NCBI GenBank assembly: GCA_014529385.2
Contig: CM043958.1
Coordinates: forward strand, 140,072,398 to 140,109,397
DNA from: Adiantum capillus-veneris
Lineage: Eukaryota; Streptophyta; Polypodiopsida; Polypodiales; Pteridaceae
Reading direction: 5' to 3'
DNA length: 37,000 nt
Shown: in pieces, positions 19,018 through 33,065 of the stretch
Numbering within the stretch: position 1 is the stretch's first letter
Layout of the letters: each line of letters begins with the position of its first letter
Made by a program: the position numbers and the translations under genes
Notes under the pieces: generated by a model
The model's input: the letters and a program-made list of their open reading frames with translations, nothing else
Told to the model about the DNA's origin: nothing
The model's database searches: none

Positions 19018-19505
19018 GCATGTTCCTTCTTTATGGGAGCCTTTGTGCTGTCATTCTGGGGTTTCACTACGTGTGCCGCAAGAGCTGCCATCATTGACAG
19101 GGGTGAAGGAAACACCTCCTATTTGTTGGTCATTGGCGAAGCCCTTTGTAAGGGATTTCACATGCGATGGCCACCAAGGGTAGCCCTTATTCCTAAGTGG
19201 AGATGGGTGGCCTCACACATGGATTGGCTCCACTAGTGAGCTTGTGAGTGGGGCCGGTTATGGACACATGGCATGCTCCTTCTTCATGGGAGCCTCGATG
19301 TTGGTGTTGCAAGAGTTATTGGCCACTCATGGTGGTGAAGGTGGCGCCACCTATTTTTTGGTCATTGATGAAGCCCTTTGTAAGTTATTTCACACACAAC
19401 CACCCACCAAGAGTAGCACGTATGCCTAAGTGGAGATGGATCAATTCACATATGGATTGGCTCCACTAGCAAGCTCAATAGAGGGGCCGATTATGGACAC
19501 ATAGG
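19018..19505 (+). repeat. 253-bp tandem duplication
   Basis: GCATGTTCCTTCTTTATGGG at 19018 recurs as GCATGCTCCTTCTTCATGGG at 19271. Both copies hold GAAGCCCTTTGTAAG, CCTAAGTGGAGATGG, ATGGATTGGCTCCACTAG and a TTATGGACACA end. Copies have diverged by many substitutions and short indels. Confidence 0.9.
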
Positions 19506-19583
19506 GGAGATAAGAGGGAGTTTGCATGAGAATGGGTGGTAGTGAGCCCGAGCTTCTAAGAATGGGAGAAAATGAACCACAAC

Positions 19584-19591
19584 TTTTTTTC

Positions 19592-19622
<31 letters not shown>

Positions 19623-19627
19623 GGGGG
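19584..19627. repeat. T-run followed by 26 consecutive G
   Basis: A T-rich tract (with one C) passes into an uninterrupted G run at 19602-19627. Such a run can form G-quadruplexes and is also a frequent site of sequencing length error. Confidence 0.95.
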
Positions 19628-20810
19628 TTGTGTTGGAGGGTGCTCTCTCTTGCTTGCTCTTGAGGTAGAAGATGGAAAGTGGTTTTGGGGGAGCAGAGGG
19701 GCAGAGAAGAAGAAGGGGAATGTGGAGCTCCCGTTAGAAGCTCTCTTCCTTGCTCTTATCGTTGTAAAATCAAAGATGAAGAAGACAAAGGATTATTTTT
19801 TCATGCTTAGGGGAGACTTGGGGGATTTTGCTTATGCTTGGTTAATTTCTCAAGAAATTTTTATCATTATCAAGTATTTTGCTTATCCTTGACAAAAAGA
19901 AGTGTGCTCTGGATGACAGGTTGAAGGAAGATTTGGGTGCTCTTGACGGCAACAAAGTGGTGGTAACTTGGTAAGGGAGGCTCATTCAACAAGCTTTCTC
20001 TCTTTGATCATGTTAGAGCCTGGCAATCAATTTTCTTCCAATTGGGATTGAGCCTATCAAGTGATAGGTTCATGTTTTTGGTTTGGGATACACGATCAAA
20101 ATGTACACCCACAGTGCATGTATGGTCAATTTGTGAACTTTGGGCAGAGGCCCGATGCCTGCCCGATCACCTTTGGAGAACCGTGCACTCCAACACTATA
20201 CATAGGCCATCATTGCTACTTCATGAACTGGGTAAGAGCATCTTCTTTTGATTTTTATTCTAATTTCATTCTTGAAGAAAGCAGTCTAATTTTTGACTTT
20301 GATACTTTGCAAATTAGTATGGAACTAGGGAGTCCATCCAACACTGTGCAACAAGACATTGACATGTGAGAGGCTTTGGATGTAGTGGAGGGTGTAGTTG
20401 AGGATTGCACAACATCCTTTTGTAGATTTGGATATAGGTCCATGGTCATGAAATTGGAACCTTCAAGTGCTTCATACAAGAGTCAGTAGAGTCAATAAAT
20501 TTCATAGTTCATGATTGTCAAGTTATTGTAACCAATGTCCAAATGTTTCAATTGAAAGAATAAATTTCATCATTAGTAGAAGGAGGTGACATCCTTCAAG
20601 GTACAATTGAACAACATTAACGTGCTTGTAATTAAAGTTAATAACATATGGTGACATGTTAGCAAATAAATTTTATTGTAGTATTCTTTGCCTTTCATCA
20701 ATGTGTACTATTTTTCGCAATTAATGTCTTCCTTATTTTTGGAGAAATTTTTTTTGGTGAGCATTTCATGGCTATCGCTTTTTTGGAATCCAACGAGCAG
20801 AGTCCTAAAA

Positions 20811-20813
<3 letters not shown>
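19628..20813. other. No gene recognised
   Basis: Several short open stretches exist (for example 20061-20369), without a known motif or supporting codon pattern. Composition is AT-rich towards the right. Confidence 0.3.

Positions 20814-20867
<54 letters not shown>
20814..20867. repeat. (GA)n microsatellite
   Basis: An uninterrupted GA run of about 54 bases. Confidence 0.98.
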
Positions 20868-20869
<2 letters not shown>

Positions 20870-21154
20870 GATGGGAGGAGAGAAAATGCATTCCACAAAG
20901 GCCGTTCTAATATGTTTTCATGCATATCTCACTTTGTTTCACCCTCTTCATGAAAGAAAATGGGATGCAAAGAGAGAGAGAAAGACAGAGACAGAGAAGC
21001 ATTTGGACAAACATTGGATAGAATAAAAACAGATCCTATGAGACATACACATTCTTTTCAATAGAACTCATAACACTCCATTGCGTACCCATTGTACAAC
21101 TTGATCAAAACATAAAAAAGATGAGCATTCATTTTTCATAGAAACCATTACATT

Positions 21155-21400
21155 CCATATCACTTGTAGAACACACAACATTACTTTATATGTTGCACTT
21201 GTAATAAATGCTCAAAGGCCTTGGTTTTGTAGTGCTGCTCTCCTATGCAGGTAAGAAATCATTTACCATGTGCCATATCACTTGTAGAACACACAACATC
21301 ACTTTATATGTTGCACTTGAAATCAATTGCTCAAAGGCCTTGGTTTTGTAGTGCTGCTCTCCTATGCAGGTAAGAAATCATTTACCATGTGCCATATCTA
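21155..21400 (+). repeat. 118-bp tandem duplication, third copy begun
   Basis: CCATATCACTTGTAGAACAC at 21155 recurs at 21273, and the first bases (CCATATC) appear again at 21392. Each copy contains CAAAGGCCTTGGTTTTGTAG followed by TGCTGCTCTCCTATGCAG and GTAAGAAATC. The two full copies differ at few positions, so the event is recent. Confidence 0.95.
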
Positions 21401-24400
21401 CTCCTTTTTATCCCCCTCTGTGATGATCTCAATTCTCTTCCAATAAGTGATGGCGAATTTACCCTTTTCGTTCAAGCTTTACAACGAGTGCATTTTGAGC
21501 TCCGTGCGCATTTGATAAAAGCCATACATTTTTACTATTGTATTGAAAGTTTGCTTGAACCATTGTTTTCCATATTGCTTCACCAATGGGCATGGCCTTT
21601 TAGGGCATTCCAAGTAGATTTGATGGACGTCTCAAGATTGTCACACATTGTGGTTAGAGAGTAGTGCACAACATTAGTTGTTGAGTGGTAAACAAAAAAA
21701 GATGTGAACACAAAACTGTCTTATAATATTTGAGAGTCTATTAAATTAATATTAAATCAAATAGATGATTGATTTGACACCTCAAGAGTCTCCTTCCTTA
21801 CGATACTATGCAAAAGAAATGTTTCTGGACAATGCTCTGTACAAGGGGGGCCAAACAAAAAGACATATATTCAAAAAAACTTCATTGATGGAATTCTAAC
21901 ATGGCTAAGACATTGAGGAGAGATAACAAAGGCCGTTGTAGGGAAAAGTGGATCAAAACTTGATTGCATATCAATGGTAGGATAAGGGCACTCTCTATTG
22001 AGTGCATTGAAGACTTGGACCTCCCCAATAACTGTTTGGTGGATAAACATATCCTCATTTTGGCTCAAGCCTAACACACACAAAAAAGTGAAGTAAATGT
22101 GCTAACATGCAAGATATGGTCGCTTGCATGCTGTGCGATCTTCAAAATCTAGGCATGTACAAGTTGGCTCTTTGCAAATTTGAACCTCGTACATATTCAC
22201 ATGTTTATGTTCTCCATGTGATTTGACCTTGAAAATTTTGTTCACTCCTTTTACCATACAAATTTCCTATACCAACTTGGACATGCCTTCAAATCTAGAG
22301 CTGAAGCAATTTTTTGACTTGTTTCCAATGAGATTGTGGTGCGGTACTTTGTTCGCACTCCATCTCGAGTGCTGGAAGGACCGCTCTGCATTGGACTTTG
22401 TGATAATCTCATCACATTCTCATTCGTACTCAGCATCCCCAAAATATCTAGAGCACACTCTATTGCAGCCTATTTCACTCGATACCCACCTTCATACAAT
22501 TTTTGCACTTCCTCTGGAAGAAAGGTTTGTGCCAATTTGCATTTGCCAAATAGTGGGTACTGCCCCACGTTGTGTGTCGATATTTCTATCCAAAATATGA
22601 AAATGTAAAACGTGCTTGGGAAAAAACCAAAACCATTGACGAACGATTCCCCTTGGATATTTGCAATATCCTTCAAAACAGGGGAGCCGGAACACCCACA
22701 CAGGAGCTTGCAATGAACTTGCCACATATTCTCCCCCCATTAGGCATTCCATTAGATGTCACTTTGCTGCCTTTGTGGATGCGCCAAAGATTCCACATTG
22801 CTTCGTTGATTTTGCTCTCCTTTACCATGGACCCTCCCCCTTTATGCCTCTTAAGAGGCATGTTTGACGTCCCTTCACCTGTAAAATTTATCTTCTTTGG
22901 ATGCTCACCTGGCCATCGATCCTTTGTGATTGAATTGTACTCTAATCAATGAGTTGACTGATCCTCAAAATTAATCACCTTTGTTGGCAATCTTTTCTTT
23001 CAAGAAAATTCCTTGTCGCCTACTAGGGTCGAGGGCACCTGTAGCATGACGTTCCCTTGATAGCTTCATTCACAAGGCGTGTGACATGAGATGGCCGATT
23101 ACTTATGCGCTCAGCAAGCCTTTGTAAGGATAGACCCTTTACTAAATGTTTTTCCTATAAGTATGAAATAGCTTTTGTATTTTGTAGAAGTGCATTAGCT
23201 AGGTCGGTGATGCATGCATTATACAATGATATTTACCTCTTGAATCCCTCTCCTACCAACCAACTCCCATGTTTGCTTTTAGCGAGATTTGTGTGTGGCG
23301 TGTTTCCAATGGATGTCATGATGCTACTCCAATGGGCAATAAGTACCTCTCACCATCTTAGCCATCAATCCATGGATGGAAGGTTTCTGTCCATGCAATT
23401 TCCTAGTTTCCACCATTGTCGTATCAATTGGGCTTTGTCAGCATCAGCTACCTCCTTGGATGGTGTTTGTCTCCACTTCTCACACATTTCTATGTGTGCT
23501 GCTTATTAAAGTGCTACTATGTACTTCACCATGTGTTGATTCATGCTCTGCTTCTAATGGAATAGGCAAGAATTCTCCCGGACCTCCATACATTGCTCTT
23601 ATTACCATTGAACACATGGTACATTGCATTCCTCCGATTTGATGGAACTTCATCTACCATGAATCCAAAGAAATTTACGGTTCATACTTATGTTTGACCA
23701 ATGTGCCATTGGGGCATTCCTAAAAGAGGCGTTGTGAGTCCATGTCCTCTTCCTTCATTTTGCATGTTGCTATGGTGAGAAAGTCTTGCATGCTATCCCA
23801 CAAAGGAATAAAAATCATTTTGTTGCAAAACAACACGACATGTAACACATAATAATGTGACAAAAAACACACCTTGGATCATACACATGGCATTCCATTA
23901 TTACCCAATCCGTGATCTGTTTAGTGTGATCAAATCCAACCGTTGCACAAATCTCTTGTTCCATTTCATCTCATGTGGTTCACTAGGTCGTCGGTGCCTG
24001 ATGATGGACCCACCATGAACATTTTGAAAACAAAGCACTTCTCCCCTTCCTTACTCTGTTCCAAAAATTTGCTACCTCGGAAGAAGTCATAAGTGCAATC
24101 TTGTTTCAACTTGAGAAGTGCATTGATACCAAATGTTTCTTTGGTTGGCCCACTTTGCATCGAAGAAACAGATAATCAAAACCTAATGGATAAATTCAAT
24201 GAAGGGAGCATTACAAACATATTACTTCACGTAACATATATAACATTTTGAAAAAAAAACTACTATACTATATGAAAATGGACTGGTATCAGTTGTCTTG
24301 TACCAAGGGACCCATCTCCTTTGCCACGACATATAGTTGTTGCTCACCACTTTTCTATCATGTACCATTTTCTCGAAGAATAGTCCTTGATACTATTTCT

Positions 24401-24723
24401 TTTTCCATACACATTTGGCTTTCTTATCACCCACCAAATGGTCAACAACAAGTATCCTTTTCACTATTTCTTTGTTTTTTTCTGTGAGAGATTTTGATGT
24501 GCCATTGTAAATGTTATGGGAGTGCGTGCTTTGATGAATTAACAACGTACTACATGTCTCATCCAACGACAACACGTAGTACACAAAACATTCATAATTT
24601 CTAATGCATAGTGCAACATTGGAACAAAAGTGATATACTACTTTGCCTGATGAAGTGTCACACACCTTGTCGGGTGTCGATGTTCTCAATAAACTATCAC
24701 AAAAGTATGCATAGTTAGAATAC
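21401..24723. other. 3.3 kb without a recognisable gene
   Basis: Open stretches up to about 130 codons occur on both strands (for example 23105-23509 plus, 22470-22752 minus). None shows a domain I recognise, and stops break every attempt to join them. The minus strand around 23000-24160 holds coding-like pieces such as SLQRLAERISNRPSHVTRLV and EICATVGFDHTKQITDWVIM, which could be a decayed transposon or gene. No family is assigned. Confidence 0.3.
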
Positions 24724-24923
24724 CCATAATTTAGAGTTTGGGGTGAACCTCATCGATGCACTTTAAAGAACCAACGCATTGCCTTTGTCATGCAACCTTG
24801 AAGAAGACTATGTTGGAGGTTTGTGGCTTTGTCCAGAGATGAGGGTCATATCAATTCCCGTTGACACCATAATTTAGAAGGTTGGGGCAAACCTAATTGA
24901 TGCACTTCAAGGAGTCAACATAT
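24724..24923 (+). repeat. Short diverged direct repeat beside the LTR
   Basis: CATAATTTAGAGTTTGGGG..GATGCACTTTAAAG near 24724 recurs near 24868 as CATAATTTAGAAGGTTGGGG..GATGCACTTCAAGG, about 144 bp apart. The second copy ends at the LTR boundary. Confidence 0.65.
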
Positions 24924-25151
24924 TGTTGGAAATAGGGTTGCAAGAAAACACACATAGCTTGGAGAAGATGAATAAGCTCAAGGCACAGAACAAAGATTAT
25001 ATTGCTTAATACACAATGGAACGATAAGTTAGCCCTAAAGTGATGGGCATATATACAATGCATAGGAAAAAAACCTCCTTGTGAGGGAAAAAAATGGCAC
25101 GACAGTCCTAAGTGTGTCCACACACATCACTACCACATATGTATGGTTACA
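24924..25151 (-). mobile_element. 3' LTR of the old copia element, 228 bp
   Basis: On the minus strand it begins TGTAACCATAC right after a purine tract and ends CCTATTTCCAACA. A TATA-like TGTATATATGCCC lies inside it. Its place directly after the RNase H remnant agrees with a copia 3' LTR. No second copy is visible to confirm the ends. Confidence 0.65.
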
Positions 25152-25153
25152 AA

Positions 25154-25164
25154 TCCCCCTAAGG
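25154..25164 (-). other. Polypurine tract of the old copia element
   Basis: On the minus strand the sequence CTTAGGGGGAT precedes the LTR start TGTAACC by two bases. Confidence 0.6.
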
Positions 25165-25279
25165 AGTGATGTGGTGAACGAGAGCTGGCATCTAGTGTAA
25201 AGGGAAGTGACATAGCTTAAGGACATGATCAATCCACAAAGGGGAGTAAGCCCAAAGCTTTGCAGAAAGCTTCAAACTT

Positions 25280-28200
25280 CTCATAAGGCAATGCCTTTGT
25301 GAATAGATCTACAAGGTTGTCCTACCTTGGCACATAAGCCAACTTGATCTCTCCTTTTGAGAGTCTCTCTCTGACATAGTGGTAATGCACCTTAATGTGG
25401 TTTGTGCGAGTATGAAAAATTGGGCTCCTTGCAGTTGCCAATGCACTACGACTGTCAATGTAGTCGATGTTGGCAGTGTCCTGTCCAACACCCAAATCAT
25501 CCATAAGGCGTCTGAGCCATACACACTCAACCATAGCTATAAAGACTACCCTATACTCAGCCTCACAACTTGAAGTGGCCACAATAGGTTGCTTCTTGCT
25601 CAACCATGATATGCATGAACTACCGAGTATGAAAACAACAACCCTCATGGACACTTGCGTGTCATAATAATTAGCCCAAGTTGAGTCCAAAAAAGCATGT
25701 AAAGGGCAGCAATGATCCCCCCTTGGGATAAAATAAGGCAAGATGTAAAGTGCCACTCAAGTAGCAAAAAATCGTTTTGACAGCATGTCAATGCTTAGAC
25801 CCTAAGCTATGCATAGATTTGCTGACTTGTGAGACTGCAAATTGATATCAGGCCTCGTCTTGCACATATAAATTAGACATCCACCAAAATTTTGGTAAAG
25901 AATGACATCGATGGAATCACCAACATCATGAAGACTTAATTTCAAACTTATTCCTTTGGGAGTAGCAATAGGTTTGCAATACTCAAGTCCAAACTTACAT
26001 AGCAATTTCTCTACATAGCTTGTTTGACACAAGGAAATACCAACACCACATTGCTTAAACTGTATGCCCAAGTAATGATGCAAAAGCCCCAAGTATTTCA
26101 TCTTGAAAGTAGCATTCAATCAGCCTTAAATTTAGCAATATTTGTCACATTTGGGCGAGAGATCAACAGATCATCCACACATAGAACAATGATGAGAAAT
26201 ACATCACCCTCACACTTTCCATACAAAGTGCTTTTTGTTGGATTGTTACGAAAGCCTTGTTTAACCAAATGAGTGTCAGTTTCTCATACCAAGCACGAGG
26301 AGACTACTTCAATCCATACAAAGCTTTCTTACATTTGCACACTTTATCTTGTTGTCTTTTCTTGACAAAACTGCGAGGTTGTGTTACATAAACTTCCTCA
26401 AATAATGACCATTCAAGAAAGCATTAACAATGTCTGATTGATGTACATCCCATCCAAAGTGAGCTACCAATGCAGATAGAAAATGAACAATAGTCATACG
26501 ACAAGTGGGAGCAAAAGTCTCTTCATAATCTATGCCTTTCTGCTATGCATAAACTTTTGCAACAACTGGAGCCTTATAGCGATCAATCTCACTATCCGGC
26601 TTACGTTTCAACTTGTACCCACTTTGTACCAACGTCCTTTTTTCCAGGAGGCAAATCACATAAAGTGTCATTTTCTATAAGTGCATCATACTCTAATTGC
26701 ATGGCAACCATCCAATTTTTTGAATTTTGTGCTTCATCAAAAGACAGAGGTTCTTCCACATCACATAAACTAGAAATATCCAAAGCATAAAAATTTGATG
26801 CATAAAATGCATGGCGAGAACTTGAACGAGTATAATTAGACATAGGTGCATCCAATTTACTGTCATGCAAAGTATGCATTGGCCATTTTGACATACCTCT
26901 AGCCTGCTCATTCTTAGTCCTTTACACATCAAGTACATGATGTACATCTACATTAGTAATAGGCTGATTCGTAGCATATTCATAAACCCCCATATGTTGT
27001 ACATTTGTCTTATTGGAATATACTTTTAATTTTCCACCATTAAAAAGAGGCAGCAAACTGTTATAAATGTCCTATGAGCTTACATTATTGTCTTTAGTAC
27101 ATGACAAAAAAGGATGAACATAATCTTCCACAAACAAAACATCTTGACACCAAGATACGTTTTGTTTGTGGATGGTATAATTTGTAACCTTTTATTTCAG
27201 TATTGTAACCAACAAAAATTCATTTAACAATCTTTATCATCCAATTTTTAGCATTGTGTTTGTGGCACCAAATCATAAGCCAAACAACAAAAAAAGTGCA
27301 TGTGATCAATAGATGGCTTCTTATCATGCCATGCTTCATAATGAGTCATAGACTACAAAGTTTTTGGAGGACACTTGTTAAGTACATAAGTAGCACACAT
27401 GATAGCCTCAAGACAAAATGAATATAACCATACATTGTGCCCTCTGTGTAAGAGACTTATTTTTCCTTTCAGCAGCACCATTTTGATGAAGTGTATATGG
27501 CACTATAAATTGGTAATTGATTCCACGACTAGCTAGAAATGCATTAAACTCATGAGAAATATACTCCCCCCATCGATCTTAATGGATGGTTCCCATAGTA
27601 AATTTAGAAGACATTTTCACCCATAGCCAAAAATTACTTGTACATAAACACTTCAGACTTAGCTTTAAGCGGATACACCCATGCATGCTTGGAGTAATCA
27701 TCAATGAAACTCATGAAGTATAGGTAATTTCCTAAGGACAAAGTTTGCATAGGTCCACAAACATCACTACATACAAGTTACAATCTACATGTAGCCCTAA
27801 GTGAATCATCCTTTGGAAACTTCAAACATTGCGTCTTACCCAAATACAACCTTCAAAAAAATGCTTCACAGGTTCTTCAAGAGGCGGCAAAGAAGAAACC
27901 ATATCAGATTTCTACAAACGCAGTAAATTGGAATAATTTAGATGCCCAAAATGTGCATGCCAAAGTTTTGCATATGAAACAATTGCGTTTGCAAAATTTT
28001 TCCAACACTTGTCGTACAAAGTGAGCTTATACAATGCATGCCACAAAATGCCAGATGCAATAGTTTCATCACCAAAACTAAGATCATGAACTATACATCT
28101 ATCATCCATAAATTTGACAACAACACCAAGTCTAACAAGTGAAGATACAAACAAAAGGTTCTTTTTCATCCCAAAGTATATAAAGTGCATCAACAAATGT

Positions 28201-29335
28201 GAAAGAATTGCCATTCGTAGTAGCCAAGACAATCTTCCAAGCTTGGACCGGATAAGAGGCATTATTGACACAAGTGATTCTATTCCCATGAGGGACAACC
28301 TCGAGAGAGGTAAACAAGTCACGATGTGATGTAACGTGCTTTGTAGCACCACTGTCACATGTGATTGAATAGCAACTGGTAGACACGCATCATGGACAAA
28401 AGGATCATAAGTGCACTCTGTACTAAATGCCCTCTTTGCATCTACATCACAAACACAATCTTCTTTCATAGAAGATTCATGATAATAGTTGCACTTATAC
28501 TAGAACTAGCCTCTTTCTTATTGGCATCTTTTGCCTTCAATTTAGGACACTGCTTAATCAAGTGATCAGTAGCCTTGCAATAATGAAAACACATCTTCTT
28601 CTTGCCCTTTTCATCAAAATTCCTAGATGAAGTGCTACCAGTAGAAGCATTAGGAATAGGTGATTTGCCACTCGTTGAAGAACCATAAGAAGTGGCTATA
28701 TTAGTGTTATGACCTTTTCTTTGAGCAGCAAAAGCCTGTTGAATTGCATACTGTTTATCCCTATTTTTTCTTGAAAGTGACTCTTGCAATAAAAATGTGC
28801 ATAATGCATCAAACTTGACAACATCAGGATTTCCTTGGGTCATAAGTTTCCAAGTACTAACAAAAGTCTGGTAAGAATCTGGCAATGCATCAAGAACAAT
28901 GTGCACAAATGAACTATAAAAAATAACTTCTCCTACAAAAATGAGTTGCTCATAATATCCTTGATACCAGCAAAGAAAGTATCCATGTCATCTTCCTCAT
29001 GCATAACCTTGGACTCTAGCTCTTTATGTAGCACTATAATTTTAGCCTCATTATGACTTGCATAAAGACCAGCCAGAATATCCCAGGCCTATTTTGGAGA
29101 TTTAGATGAACAAATGTGAGGGATAATAGTGCGCTTCACAGATAACACAATCAAAGCATTAGCCTACACATCTCTAACATCCCAACAAGACTGCTCAATT
29201 GTAGGAAAAACAACTCTAGCAGTAGCAATCCTACCACCAAGGGCCTGCAACATCCTCAATAGAGCATGTATCCAGAGAATCTGGATGCACACCAGGGAAT
29301 GAGGGTAGGGAAGAGGAAGAAGAAACATTTCATAG
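25280..29335 (-). pseudogene. Old Ty1/copia gag-pol, many breaks
   Basis: The full copia order can be followed on the minus strand through many stops and frame changes. Gag: ALGGRIATARVVFPTIEQ and AWDILAGLYASHNEAKII (about 28960-29240), then ALPDSYQTFVSTW and a knuckle-like CFHYCKATDHLIKQC (28500-28610). Protease: CDSGATKHVTSHRDLF (about 28320-28370). GAG-pre-integrase: LWHAHFGHLNYSNL (near 27920). Integrase: SDVCGPM and FIDDYSKHAWVYPLKAKSEV (27650-27790). Reverse transcriptase: DYEETFAPTCRMTIV, QSDIVNAFLNGHYL, ALYGLK, CVDD (26150-26600), then KYLGLLHHYLGIQF. RNase H: CISWLSKKQPIVATSSCEAE (25590) to ERLSKGEIKLAYVP. It is clearly dead. The 5' LTR and primer site are not visible to the right. 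Confidence 0.9.
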
Positions 29336-29339
29336 GAGA

Positions 29340-30050
29340 AAGAATTAGTTCCTCACTTATCATAACTCTTCTTGCTAGCATATATAATAGCATAGTAATG
29401 AAGAAGAAGGAGATGACAAGCTTAAGCATTGAAGCATGACTCTTGGTTGGATTTGCACTCCATAGCCAAGAGTGTTGGTGTAGGCTCTCAACCTCTACTT
29501 GCTTGGAGAAGGAGAGGGAGCTCTTGCACTTTGCATAGCACACAATAGTGTTTGTGAGTGTGTGTGGGTGAGTATACCCCCTAAGCAACCCCCTAGATTT
29601 CTTGGGTTGACCCCCCCTTGTAGCTCATGCTTGAAGCTCATTGGACCCCTCCAGGCCTAGCCAATCACAAGCAGGAGGCATTACAAGCAGCAAGGGTAGC
29701 CTTGGGACAAGTGTCCCCCTTTACCCTTTGAGAGAGAGGACTTGATAAACGAAAAATCAATTAATTAAATCTCCTAAATATCATTGGACCCCTTGGGTGG
29801 CCAACCAATAGGCTTCAGGCACACCATGAGGGCAACATGAGGAGGAACTTGACAAGTGTCCCTTTTGCTTTCTTTGTACCATGCATGCCTTTTGTGAGTG
29901 TGTGGGTGTTCTCTCTCATCCCCCCTCTTGTAGGGCTCGCCTTTTCCTTGTAGGGATTGAATCTTGACCTTTTGACACCTCAAGCCCCTCATGCATAGGC
30001 CCGGTTCCCACCACAAGCTTGGCCCTTAAGCACTTTAAGCTTGGGTTGGG
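29340..30050. other. No gene seen
   Basis: Two loosely similar segments, each with a TGTGAGTGTGTG block and ACAAGTGTCCC, occur around 29540-29725 and 29855-29905. No second copy of the 24924-25151 LTR is recognisable here. Confidence 0.3.
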
Positions 30051-30175
30051 TTCTCACATCAAGTACAACCCTAGCATCTCAAGCACGTCAAGCATCTCAA
30101 TCATCAAGCACCTTAGTCATCAAGCATAACAAGCAGGACAAGCACCGCGAGCTGGGTCGAGTTCCCGCCTCAAGC
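30050..30175. repeat. Degenerate TCAAGCA minisatellite
   Basis: Variants of ATCAAGCACC and TCTCAAGCA recur about ten times in 120 bases (CATCTCAAGCACGTCAAGC and so on), with no fixed period. Confidence 0.6.
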
Positions 30176-30493
30176 TCAGCCCTAGCTTAACTAAGGTCAA
30201 AGGACTTTTACACACATTATTGGAGGTCTTCAATGAAGCTAACCCTAAGGTCTTATGCTCCATTGGTTAGCCTTGCTCTTTGATAGACCAGCTCTCATTT
30301 GGGCCCCTTTACCATTGGCCCCATGTTGAGATAGATCTATAAGCACATGTCTATATCTTAACCTTTGTTCCCGTTTATTCTCCCACATTAAGTGATCAGT
30401 TGAATATGAGAAAATCATTTGGGTTTGTTAGATATTAGATATTAGATTTTATGACACAAATACTATTTATTGAGTTCTGAGAGGGGGAGATAG

Positions 30494-31855
<1,362 letters not shown>

Positions 31856-31867
31856 ACTCTCTCTCTC

Positions 31868-31932
<65 letters not shown>
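31856..31932. repeat. (CT)n microsatellite
   Basis: CT repeats with two CTAT interruptions near the left end. Confidence 0.98.
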
Positions 31933-31935
<3 letters not shown>

Positions 31936-32820
31936 CCAGTAGTAGCACTCCTAATTTCGCTGAACAAGGACTAGAATCTCATGAAAAACAATGTCTATGA
32001 GAAGCTCCCAAGATTGTTATCACAACAAAGAATGCTTTGCAACATATTACATACGTTCATGATTGTTAGAAACTATTAAGAGGTTGTGTCATGCATCACT
32101 TGTAGAAATGAAATAGACTATACATGTAAGAAGAGAGTATTTTGATAGTGTTCCATTTGGAAGAGAAGATATCCCTATGTGAATAGAGGTGATGTTTCTT
32201 TGGCCACAACAGCGCTCGGGTCACATACTAGTTACATATAAACCAAAGATTAAGAAACCAATCCTTTGCAAAATGTAAATATGGTAAGAATAATAAATAC
32301 AAAGTCTAAAGGTGACATTAAATATAAAAATGAGCTCATATGAAATATACAATACAAATTGGGTTTCAGGTTCCTGATGGCGATATTTCCAGGGGCAGTT
32401 ATGTTGGTGGCAATCGTGCTGGTGGAGGCCCCATGGATAGCGAGAGAAAGAGTGGCTTGTGGAGTGATTGGCGGTAGTATGGCCAACCAGGTACTACAGA
32501 TGGTCATCTACTTGGGGGTGGAATAGATGGCATCATGGACTCCTGGGGATGTGATGGGTGTTATGTGGATGGTTGTGTATATGTTGAACGTGAAACCTCG
32601 CCATAATATAGAGTCAACCCTAGCCCACTTGGAAGCCACTGTGGTGGTAACACACGTTCCATAAACACACTGCGTTCTTGCTTGATGCCAATGTAGTGTC
32701 ACTGTAGATGCTCATACTCCATTGTCAAGCCACTACATCCAGCAAGATAGTCCAAAACTACATCGCCAACCTTTATGAATGTACCCAGAGTCCATGGCGC
32801 CTCTCAAAATGGTTCTCAAA
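31933..32820. other. No gene recognised
   Basis: Minus-strand open stretches (32250-32507 and 32508-32702) lie end to end but have no known motif. They could be remnants of a coding sequence. No start or splice signals can be assigned. Confidence 0.3.
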
Positions 32821-33065
32821 TCATATTACTATTGATATCAAAACCATAATTGTCAACTACCATATCTCTAGTCTGGTGATCATACAATGGAACAACTAGA
32901 AGCTCATCAACTAGAATCATATTACTATCGATATCAAAACCATAATTGTCAACTACCATATCTCTAGTCTGGTGATCATACAATGGAACAACTAGAACCA
33001 TAATTGTCAACTACCATATCTCTAGTCTGGTGATCATACAATGGAACAACTAGAAGCTCATCAAA
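32821..33065. repeat. 96-bp tandem array, two full units and one shortened
   Basis: TCATATTACTATTGATATC at 32821 recurs at 32917 as TCATATTACTATCGATATC (period 96). A third unit (from 32997) lacks the first 38 bases. The units are nearly identical. The period is a multiple of three, so a minus-strand frame stays open across them, with repeated VVPLYDHQTRDMVVDNYGF. It is not a CRISPR array because there are no unique spacers. Confidence 0.95.

Noticed and set aside
29340-30490. 5' LTR of the old copia element
   Set aside because: No segment here resembles the 3' LTR at 24924-25151, and no tRNA-Met primer site is seen.
32821-33065. CRISPR-like repeat array
   Set aside because: The units follow one another directly with no unique spacers, and the sequence is plant-like.
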